Assembly (NCBI GenBank): GCA_045531895.1
Contig: JAZSEW010000119.1
Span: 19,657-83,656 of the forward strand
Source of the DNA: SIG299 sp045531895
GTDB lineage: Bacteria > Bacillota > Clostridia > Lachnospirales > Lachnospiraceae
DNA length: 64,000 bases
Reading direction: 5' to 3'
The notes under the pieces were generated by a model that searched no databases, was not told the DNA's origin, and saw only the letters and a list, made by a program, of their open reading frames with translations. Positions 9,295 to 16,135 of the stretch are shown one piece after another. A program made the position numbers and the translations under genes. Positions within the stretch are counted from its first letter, which is position 1. Each line of letters begins with the position of its first letter.

Positions 9295-9913
9295 AATATG
9301 CATCCTCCAACCGTTTGAAATCCTTATCATAAAGCTTCGCTCCCATCATCGCCGGGACCGAAAGTCCAAAAAAGAACAACAGCGGAATCAGTATATTGAC
9401 ATAATAGCACAGTACCCAGGGGATAAGATTTAAAATCAGCATAACTAAGGTTTTCCCAATATGGGAAAGTGCAAAACGAAACGCATTTTTTATGGTATTC
9501 ACAAGACCGGCATCAAATTTTGCCATGACAGGGAACAAAAATGTAAGTGTCAAAGCAAGCAAAATGCCGAAAACAAGCAAAAGAACTCTTGCAACATCTG
9601 CAAACCAGACATCCAGCAAACTGATTGCATAAAAATCCGCATAAACAAATCCCAAAACCAAAACCAACAGTATCGAAGCCTTGCATCCGATTTTTATATT
9701 GTTTCGAAACGCCTTAAAAAAATCCCTTGTTACATATCCCTCTTCATCTCGCAGCATTTTTAAAGCAACCGTATGCATTGCAGCAAAAGATGCCCCTGCT
9801 GTAATAACAGGAATGCAGCAGATAACCGTCCATATATTTAAAATCAGTAAATTTTTTATCGTTTCAAAACTTTGCACCAAAGGGCTGTCAAAACTAAAAC
9901 TGTTTTTTGCCAT
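9275..9913 (-). CDS. YesL-like DUF624 membrane protein (copy 2)
   Basis: A 212-residue paralogue of its downstream neighbour, beginning MAKNSFSFDSPLVQ with the shared Phe-Asp-Ser-Pro-Leu-Val element and about five membrane helices. The start at 9913 follows a GGAGA site; upstream in-frame starts lack one. Tandem DUF624 copies suggest a heteromeric membrane complex, though that is a guess. This is the promoter-proximal gene of the pair, which points away from the acetylesterase operon. The 270 bp upstream hold the promoter of that operon. Confidence 0.85.
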   Translation of the reverse strand: MAKNSFSFDSPLVQSFETIKNLLILNIWTVICCIPVITAGASFAAMHTVALKMLRDEEGYVTRDFFKAFRNNIKIGCKASILLVLVLGFVYADFYAISLLDVWFADVARVLLLVFGILLALTLTFLFPVMAKFDAGLVNTIKNAFRFALSHIGKTLVMLILNLIPWVLCYYVNILIPLLFFFGLSVPAMMGAKLYDKDFKRLEDAYYEKQNI

Positions 9914-10065
9914 CTTTCTTTTCTCCTTCGCGTATATTAATATTAAGATATTCTCTATGTCTGATTCTCTAGAAAATGGTATCAACTTTTGCCCCATTCG
10001 TCAACACTTCTTTTTGTTATCATCTTTCCAAAAAAGTGTCAAATTATTTTTCTTTTGTTTTTTCC

Positions 10066-10123
10066 TTTCCAACTTTTTTTTGAAATGTTATACTTTTTGT
10101 AACTACTTGTTTCTGAACAAGTA
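10066..10123 (+). promoter_or_regulatory. Promoter and palindromic operator of the rhamnogalacturonan lyase operon
   Basis: TTTCCA (10066-10071), 17-bp spacer, TATACT (10089-10094) with an upstream TG, an extended -10. Just downstream, at 10104-10123, is an 8-bp perfect inverted repeat TACTTGTT-TCTG-AACAAGTA, placed where a repressor could cover the transcription start. Confidence 0.5.
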
Positions 10124-10185
10124 CCTTATTTTTTATTTCAGGCAGGATTTCTTTCCGAAACTCCGCCTTAGTATTGGAGGTCTAT

Positions 10186-11808
10186 ATGCAACAAAATATT
10201 TTATCCGCACAATTAATTACTTATCCCGAAGAAGCTCCCGGCTGGGACAATGGTGTTTACCGGGAACGCGTTCCAAAATCCGCGCCGCTCACCCTGTCTT
10301 CTCTTTCTTCGGAAACCCATCCGGATTATTATCTCCTTTCAACAAAATCCTGGACAGAGACAGAAAGCACCGGTTTCGGTATATATACATATGTAGAAGG
10401 ACCTGCATTTTCCATTCCAACCGGATTATGCGATGTCACCATCCGTTTTTCGGTAGCTAATATAACCTCAGAGGACATCAAGATAAACTGCCTTGCCAAC
10501 TCTATTTTAAAGGTCAGTGAAGAAATCATCCCTGCGGGCAGTATGGAAACTGTAATTTCCTTTCCTCTTTGCTCCATAGAAGAAGAAACACTGCTTCAGA
10601 TTTTTATTCCGACAGAACACACAGAAAAAGAGCAGGCTTTAGAGCTTTCCCTGTTGGTAAAAGATATTTCCTTTGAAATCGTTCCTTTCGCAGAACCAAA
10701 AGAAAAACCAACCATTTTCCTTGCGTCTGATTCTACTGTCATGTCCTATGACAGATTCCACTATCCGCAAATGGGTTGGGGACAGGTATTCTACCGTTAT
10801 TTTAACCAAGGAAACGATACTCCGGAAATTATGTCCCCGGATATGTGCTATCCGCAAAATCATATTTATGAAACCGCTTCTATTAATATCGAAAACCGTT
10901 CCATTGGTGCGAGAAGCTCCCGTTCCTTTATTAATGAAGGCAAATGGGACCGGCTGCTTGCACGTGCAAGTGCCGGCGACTACTGCTTTATCCAGTGGGG
11001 ACATAATGACGCAACGGCCGTACGTCCAAACCGTTATGTCTCAGCAGAAAATTTTGCCTGGTGGTTAAAAAAATACATTCATTCCTGCCGTGCACGTAAG
11101 GTAACTCCTGTTTTGGTCACTCCGATTTCCCGCCGCAACTGTGACGATGCCGGTGTATTTCGTCCATCCTTCGGAAAATATGCCGATGTTATGCTGGAAG
11201 TTGGAAAGGAAGAAGATATTCCGGTCATTGACCTTTGCCGTCTCACCGTAGATTATTTAAATTCCATCGGCAGCGAAGAATCAAAGCTTATTTTCCTTTG
11301 GGCAGCTCCGGATGCTTATCCTGATTCCGCTTATGCAAACGGTGTTTCTGACAACACCCACTTGCAGGAATACGGTGCAACTGTTTTTGCAGGACTTCTC
11401 GCAAAAGGAATTCTTGCTTCCGAGCACCCTGCACTCGCTCCGTTAAAGCCACTGATTACTACCGATTTTGAACTCCAAAAACCGGCACAGTCGGTTCCTC
11501 CGGTTCCGGCCGATGCCACATCTCCAACCGGCTTTGTTATGCAGGAGCTTCACATCGAAAACAAGACAGCAAGCTTCCTGTTGAATTTTGATGATGTTGA
11601 AGGAGCCATAAAGTACCGTGTATACCGAAAGGGAAGCGTGGACTTCCAGTTCTTCCCTCTTCGTGAAGTCACCGTGGAAGAAAAGCAGAATTCGCCGGTT
11701 CTTCCGTTCACAATCCCGGCAGCCGACGTTTATCTGATGTACGTAGTTGCAGTATTTGCTGACGGCAGCGAAGGGGTACCAAGCCGTACCATCGAATTCA
11801 GAGCTTAA
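10186..11808 (+). CDS. Rhamnogalacturonan acetylesterase-like SGNH hydrolase (CE12 / YesT type)
   Basis: A 540-residue protein with no signal peptide. Residues 1-170 or so are a beta-rich domain; the SGNH hydrolase domain follows. Its catalytic signatures are readable: Ser183 in 'ASDST', Asn274 in 'QWGHNDA', and Asp389/His392 in 'DNTHL'. The C-terminal 110 residues look like a fibronectin-like module ('YRVYRKGSVDFQFF'). Enzymes of this group remove acetyl groups from galacturonic acid in rhamnogalacturonan, opening it for lyases. The absence of an export signal suggests it acts on imported oligosaccharides in the cytoplasm. The ATG at 10186 follows GGAGG; an upstream TTG is possible. It is the first gene of a four-gene operon. 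Confidence 0.88.
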   Translation: MQQNILSAQLITYPEEAPGWDNGVYRERVPKSAPLTLSSLSSETHPDYYLLSTKSWTETESTGFGIYTYVEGPAFSIPTGLCDVTIRFSVANITSEDIKINCLANSILKVSEEIIPAGSMETVISFPLCSIEEETLLQIFIPTEHTEKEQALELSLLVKDISFEIVPFAEPKEKPTIFLASDSTVMSYDRFHYPQMGWGQVFYRYFNQGNDTPEIMSPDMCYPQNHIYETASINIENRSIGARSSRSFINEGKWDRLLARASAGDYCFIQWGHNDATAVRPNRYVSAENFAWWLKKYIHSCRARKVTPVLVTPISRRNCDDAGVFRPSFGKYADVMLEVGKEEDIPVIDLCRLTVDYLNSIGSEESKLIFLWAAPDAYPDSAYANGVSDNTHLQEYGATVFAGLLAKGILASEHPALAPLKPLITTDFELQKPAQSVPPVPADATSPTGFVMQELHIENKTASFLLNFDDVEGAIKYRVYRKGSVDFQFFPLREVTVEEKQNSPVLPFTIPAADVYLMYVVAVFADGSEGVPSRTIEFRA

Positions 11809-11868
11809 CATAACCTTTCCGCTTTGTTTCATAGTTACGACATAATACCAACAGGAGGACTACTGCAT

Positions 11869-12528
11869 ATGGAAAAACTGATTTACGAAAATCCGCTTGC
11901 AACACCGGAGGATGTTAAAAATTTTATTTTAGAGGGAAGCGCTAATATATCCTTTGAACATGGAAAAATGCGGATGGAAAACGCCATCAGCGCAGAAGCC
12001 GGTCAAAAGGCAAACTATGTTTTCTGGTGTGACCGCGTTTTCCCGGATAACATCAAAATCACCTGGAAATTCCGTCCGATAAAGGAACCCGGACTTGCCA
12101 TATTGTTTTTTGCAGCAAAGGGAATTCACGGAGAAAGCATTTTTGATGAGAGTCTGACCAGGCGTACCGGAGAATATCCGCTTTACCATCACGGCGACAT
12201 TAATGCCTTCCATGTATCCTATTTCCGCCGGAAGGAACCGGATGAGCGCGCATTTCACACCTGCAACCTTCGGAAAAGCTATGGTTTTCACCTGGTAGCC
12301 CAGGGGGCCGATCCGATTCCGGACGCGGACGAATGTGTCAGCGACTACGAGCTTACTGTTATTAAGAAAACAAACCTTGTAGAGTTTTATGTCAACAATC
12401 TCCTTACCTTCTCTTTTCAGGATGACGGAGTTACCTATGGAGACCTGCTGACCGACGGACGAATTGGTTTCCGCCAGCTTGCTCCGATGATTGCTGAGTA
12501 TTCTGATTTAAAGGTATACTCTCTGTAA
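11869..12528 (+). CDS. YesU-like DUF1961 protein
   Basis: A 219-residue protein, matching the usual length (about 220) of the DUF1961/YesU family, which is found in rhamnogalacturonan operons. It has a concanavalin-like beta-rich pattern with phrases such as 'YPLYHHGDINAFHVSYFRR' and 'RIGFRQLAPMIAEYSDLKV'. No signal peptide is present, so it is cytoplasmic. The ATG at 11869 follows an AGGAGG site about ten bases upstream; the earlier ATG at 11824 has none. Its exact function is unsettled; a role on heparin-like or rhamnogalacturonan oligosaccharides is suggested by its lectin/lyase-like fold. It sits between the acetylesterase and the PL11 lyase. Confidence 0.85.
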   Translation: MEKLIYENPLATPEDVKNFILEGSANISFEHGKMRMENAISAEAGQKANYVFWCDRVFPDNIKITWKFRPIKEPGLAILFFAAKGIHGESIFDESLTRRTGEYPLYHHGDINAFHVSYFRRKEPDERAFHTCNLRKSYGFHLVAQGADPIPDADECVSDYELTVIKKTNLVEFYVNNLLTFSFQDDGVTYGDLLTDGRIGFRQLAPMIAEYSDLKVYSL

Positions 12529-12543
12529 GAAAGGAATCAAACA

Positions 12544-14646
12544 ATGAAAAGAAAAGCAATAACCGGCTTACTGATTTTTGCTCTTTTGAGCGGTAGTCTT
12601 TGGGGCTGCGCCGGAAAAACAAACCAAACGGACACTCAGGTAGGTGCCACAGCTACTCCGGAACCAACCGCCACATCGGCACCAACCGCTACTCCACCAC
12701 TGACCACACCGGATGTTACAGCAACACCAACTGCTACTCCGGCACCAACTGCTACTCCGGCACCGACCTTTCCGGATGCAACCTATACCACTACCTATCA
12801 GGTAACTGCCGGCACCTCCTGTGAAGCAGAACATCTGACCGGACGTGCATTCATTGCCGTAACCGGTACCAATGGTGTTTTACTCAGCTGGAGAAGCTAT
12901 GGGGATACCTCTGAAGTGTTCCAACTAGAAAAAAACGGTCAGGCACTTACCTCCGGTACATTTACCAATTATCTGGACGCCTCCGGAACAAGTGGTGACC
13001 GGTATACGCTGACCTATACCGAAAACGGAACTGTCTGTACCGAAACTGCAATTGCATGGGAGCATTCCTATCAGGAATTCACATTAGTCGCTCCTGAACC
13101 GCAAAAGCTGCCAAACAATCACCTGTCAACTCATACCGCAAACGACATGTCCGTTGGTGATTTAAACGGAGACGGCGATTTAGAGTTGATTGTAAAATGG
13201 TACCCGGATGATGCTCAGGACAACTCCAAGGACGGCTGGACCGGAACCACAATTTTAGATGCCTATGACATTGATATTCAGTCCGGAGAAGCAACCCTGC
13301 TTTGGCGCATTGATTTAGGAATTAACATCCGTTCCGGTGCCCATTATACCCAGTATCAGGTATGGGATTACGACGGAGACGGCATTGCAGAATTAATGTG
13401 CAAGACCGCTGACGGAACAACAACCTACAATTCCTCCTTACAGGAGACCGGACACGTTGGCGCAGTCAGCATGTCTCAATTAGACACCTCATTAACAAAA
13501 CGCAAGCAGGACTATGATTATCGTTCCACCGCTGACGGAATAGGGCGTGTTCTCTCCGGTCCTGAATACTTAACCGTATTTTCCGGTGCCACCGGAGAAA
13601 TTATCGACACCGTGGAATACATTCCATCCAGAGGTCCCGAAAATTCAAAGGGCGTCGCAGATATGAACTCCTGGGGCGACAATTATGGTAACCGTGTAGA
13701 CCGCTTTCTTGCTGCAACCGCATACATTGACGAGGGAACACCTGCAGCTGTTTTTGCCAGAGGCTACTATGCCAGAACCACGGTTACTGCCTGGAAACTG
13801 GTAGATAAAAAATTAACCCTTGCCTGGTATTTTGATGCACCAAGCGATTCCGCTTATGCCGGACAAGGCAATCACGGTCTTTCCGTCAACGACGTAGACA
13901 ATGACGGTTTCGACGAAATCATCTACGGTTCCCTTTGCCTGGACCACAACGGCTCTGTCCTTTATTCCACCGGACTTGGTCACGGAGATGCCATGCATGT
14001 CAGTGACTGGAACGGAGATGGCAGGCTTGAGGTATTCCAGGTTCATGAAGATGCCGCTGCCGAGTACCACATCGAGCTTCACGATGCCGAAACCGGTGAA
14101 ATTCTTTGGGGCGTGTTTAACGGCAAGGATACCGGACGCGGCATGGCAGCCGATATCGACCCGCGCTATCCGGGTGCTGAAATGTGGGCCTCTGCCAATG
14201 GCAACATCTTTGATTGCAACGGAAATGCCATTGCCAGCCAGCGTCCTTCCATTAATTTCTCCCTTTTCTGGGATGGCGATTTATTAATGGAATTGTTTGA
14301 TTACAATGACCAGACCACCTATACTCCTCAGGTACAAAAGTGGAACTACCTCAAGGAAAAAACTGAAATTCTTCTTACTGCGAACGGTTCCACCACCAGC
14401 AACGGCACCAAAGGAAATGCCGGTCTGATTGCAGATTTGTATGGTGACTGGAGAGAAGAGCTCGTGCTTCGTTCCTCTACCGACCGGTCCAAAATAAGAA
14501 TTTATTCTACATCAATACCGACCGAATACAGTATTCCTTGTCTTTTAACAAACCGGGCTTACCGTGAGGGAATTGCATGGCAGAATACAGCTTATAACCA
14601 GCCTGCAAACCTGTCATACCTGCTAAGTAAGGATGTTACAGAGTAA
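12544..14646 (+). CDS. Rhamnogalacturonan endolyase, PL11 family, lipoprotein
   Basis: A 700-residue secreted enzyme. The first 22 residues form a lipoprotein signal (lipobox LWGC), followed by a Thr/Pro/Ala-rich linker to about residue 80 that would carry it through the cell wall. The rest matches polysaccharide lyase family 11: an opening domain (about 85-180, 'GVLLSWRSYGDT') and a propeller with calcium-binding loops of the type 'DLNGDGDLE', 'DYDGDGIAE', 'DVDNDGFDE' and 'DWNGDGRLE'. The family cleaves the galacturonate-rhamnose backbone of rhamnogalacturonan I by beta-elimination. It lies 15 bp after the YesU-like gene and starts with a good AAAGGA site. A membrane-anchored lyase next to oligosaccharide import genes fits extracellular depolymerisation. 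Confidence 0.94.
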   Translation: MKRKAITGLLIFALLSGSLWGCAGKTNQTDTQVGATATPEPTATSAPTATPPLTTPDVTATPTATPAPTATPAPTFPDATYTTTYQVTAGTSCEAEHLTGRAFIAVTGTNGVLLSWRSYGDTSEVFQLEKNGQALTSGTFTNYLDASGTSGDRYTLTYTENGTVCTETAIAWEHSYQEFTLVAPEPQKLPNNHLSTHTANDMSVGDLNGDGDLELIVKWYPDDAQDNSKDGWTGTTILDAYDIDIQSGEATLLWRIDLGINIRSGAHYTQYQVWDYDGDGIAELMCKTADGTTTYNSSLQETGHVGAVSMSQLDTSLTKRKQDYDYRSTADGIGRVLSGPEYLTVFSGATGEIIDTVEYIPSRGPENSKGVADMNSWGDNYGNRVDRFLAATAYIDEGTPAAVFARGYYARTTVTAWKLVDKKLTLAWYFDAPSDSAYAGQGNHGLSVNDVDNDGFDEIIYGSLCLDHNGSVLYSTGLGHGDAMHVSDWNGDGRLEVFQVHEDAAAEYHIELHDAETGEILWGVFNGKDTGRGMAADIDPRYPGAEMWASANGNIFDCNGNAIASQRPSINFSLFWDGDLLMELFDYNDQTTYTPQVQKWNYLKEKTEILLTANGSTTSNGTKGNAGLIADLYGDWREELVLRSSTDRSKIRIYSTSIPTEYSIPCLLTNRAYREGIAWQNTAYNQPANLSYLLSKDVTE

Positions 14647-14709
14647 ATCATATAGGACAATAAACACTGCATAATCCCAGAATTTGTACTTTTTTAAAGG
14701 AGCATTAAT

Positions 14710-14907
14710 ATGGATGAATTAAAGGAAATTATGGAAAAATTCGTTGAATCCGGTTGGGAATTAATTTCTATTCCAGCCAAGGAATGGCTTGACGGTAATG
14801 GGAATACTGAAAGTTTAATATCCGCCATTAAGCAGGCTGATAAAGAATGTGGAAGCTGCGGATGTGATTTGGACCCATTATACAAAAGAGCCTTAGAACT
14901 TCTATAG
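14710..14907 (+). CDS. Small Cys-rich protein of unknown function
   Basis: A 65-residue acidic protein that I cannot place in a named family. It has a clear AAAGGAG site ten bases before the ATG, an amphipathic helical start (MDELKEIMEKFVESGW) and a C-terminal motif 'CGSCGCDLDPLYKRALELL', i.e. a C-x2-C-x-C cluster followed by an Asp-Pro-Leu-Tyr turn. The cluster could bind a metal. It has no signal peptide. It is 63 bp after the lyase gene and is followed by a strong terminator, so it is the last gene of the rhamnogalacturonan operon. Coding is supported by the ribosome site and by codon use like its neighbours. Confidence 0.75.
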   Translation: MDELKEIMEKFVESGWELISIPAKEWLDGNGNTESLISAIKQADKECGSCGCDLDPLYKRALELL

Positions 14908-14923
14908 ATTATTTCAGAACTTT

Positions 14924-14960
14924 GGGTGTATGAAGTTATTTTCATACACCCAACCTTTTT
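14924..14960 (+). terminator. Rho-independent terminator of the rhamnogalacturonan operon
   Basis: A perfect 11-bp stem (GGGTGTATGAA / TTCATACACCC) with a 6-nt loop is followed by a CTTTTT tract. It lies 17 bp after the small Cys-rich gene. Confidence 0.9.
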
Positions 14961-14972
14961 GATACAAAAATA

Positions 14973-15881
14973 CTACTGATAAAACACTTTCATCACAATT
15001 CCCTGCGGCAGATCTCCGAACCCTTTTCCAAACAGCATGATTCCGCCCCTTGTCGAAGTATGGTCCTCACAGGATATTTTCAATTGAATAAATGCCTCTT
15101 CTCCGGCATCCGCCAGTACATCACGAATGGAATAATCCGAAGTCTCCAGGCCGTTAATACAGGTGCCGTTTTCTCCGATACTTATCGTAATCTGTTCTCC
15201 ATACTGCCCGTAAAACCACCAGTCCGGGGTCAATTTTCCCTTATGTTCATCAAATTCTCCGGGGCTTACATAACGTCCCAGCAAATGTTCCTGATTATAA
15301 AAATCTATCATTGCAGGATAGTCTTTTGCAAGAAACGGTCCTTCTGCGGATAGCTCCATGGAAAGCTGCACTTCTGTCAAAGTCTTATCTTCTGTCAACG
15401 GATTTGGAAAAGAATAGCAGACAAAACCATCCGAAAACCACACCAGCTCTGCAATAAAATGTTCCGGATACTTAAAATAATGCGGAACGTCAAATTCAAA
15501 TAGCGGCTGGTTCCTGTCGCAAAGCCCACAGGTAGGATTTATTTTACTGCTACTGTATTGCCCTACATTTAATTCAAGGCGTTCATATTTTCCGGTAATT
15601 GTTTTATCAATAAAGTCGATAACCAGCTTCGATTCCCCAAGAGAGCACAGCTTTTGTGTCCCATGCTCAATAGAGCAAAGTCTTACGTTGACAATCCCAC
15701 ACTCAGATAGTTTTTTTATATGTGCCGTCAGAGCTCCATTTGTAATTCCGAGCGATTTCGCCATCATATCCATATTCATGCATTCTGTCTGCTGCAACAG
15801 TTCAATAATTTTCATTCTGGTTTGCGAAGAAAGCACTTCACAAATCTGACGGGCAGATTCCAAGGTATTAATATAAATCAT
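14973..15881 (-). CDS. ArsR-like winged-helix transcriptional regulator
   Basis: A 302-residue regulator. Residues 1-80 form a winged helix of the ArsR type ('LSSQTRMKIIELLQQ', 'LGITNGALTAHIKKLSECG'). The remaining 220 residues are a beta-rich sensory part with a 'CGLCDRNQP' pair of cysteines near residue 117, unlike the short metal-sensing ArsR proteins (about 100 residues). Larger relatives of this kind are found beside carbohydrate-active enzyme genes. An AAGGATG site precedes the ATG. It is divergent from the GH51 gene and its 3' end faces the terminator of the upstream operon. I infer control of the arabinofuranosidase and itself through the symmetric sites between the two genes. Confidence 0.85.
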   Translation of the reverse strand: MIYINTLESARQICEVLSSQTRMKIIELLQQTECMNMDMMAKSLGITNGALTAHIKKLSECGIVNVRLCSIEHGTQKLCSLGESKLVIDFIDKTITGKYERLELNVGQYSSSKINPTCGLCDRNQPLFEFDVPHYFKYPEHFIAELVWFSDGFVCYSFPNPLTEDKTLTEVQLSMELSAEGPFLAKDYPAMIDFYNQEHLLGRYVSPGEFDEHKGKLTPDWWFYGQYGEQITISIGENGTCINGLETSDYSIRDVLADAGEEAFIQLKISCEDHTSTRGGIMLFGKGFGDLPQGIVMKVFYQ

Positions 15882-15913
15882 TTTTTCACATCCTTTTGGT
15901 CTGAGATAAATCT

Positions 15914-15930
15914 TTTTAGTAAAACTAAAA
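15914..15930. promoter_or_regulatory. Palindromic site in the ArsR-like gene leader
   Basis: A 7-3-7 perfect inverted repeat, TTTTAGT-AAA-ACTAAAA, lies between the minus-strand promoter and the ArsR-like start codon. It would suit an autoregulatory operator; there is no experimental support. Confidence 0.45.
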
Positions 15931-15942
15931 CTTCATAAAAAA

Positions 15943-15971
15943 ATGCTACCATCATGACTGTAAAAAGTCAA
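15943..15971 (-). promoter_or_regulatory. Promoter of the ArsR-like regulator
   Basis: On the minus strand TTGACT (15966-15971), 17-bp spacer, TAGCAT (15943-15948). Confidence 0.6.
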
Positions 15972-15978
15972 TAAAGTA

Positions 15979-16049
15979 ATTATCAACTATGCGTTTCAGT
16001 ACGCTTTAAACCATGTATTTTAGTTGTGTCTAAACCGCTTGTTGATAAT
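15979..16049. repeat. Inverted repeat ATTATCAAC / GTTGATAAT between divergent promoters
   Basis: ATTATCAAC at 15979-15987 and GTTGATAAT at 16041-16049 are exact inverse copies. Each copy lies upstream of one of the two opposed -35 boxes. The arrangement resembles paired operator half-sites for looping or cooperative binding. Confidence 0.55.
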
Positions 16050-16062
16050 CTAAAATAATATA

Positions 16063-16091
16063 TTGACTTTACCCATATTCTATACTAGTAT
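16063..16091 (+). promoter_or_regulatory. Promoter of the GH51 gene
   Basis: TTGACT (16063-16068), 17-bp spacer, TAGTAT (16086-16091), 45 bp before the start codon. Confidence 0.6.
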
Positions 16092-16135
16092 GTAATTAAA
16101 TACAACAACTTATTGAAAAAGGAGAGCTATTCATT

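Noticed and set aside
9681..10460. A plus-strand open frame of 259 codons crossing the acetylesterase promoter
   Set aside because: It overlaps the DUF624 gene on the other strand and the true acetylesterase gene, has no ribosome site and odd residue composition.
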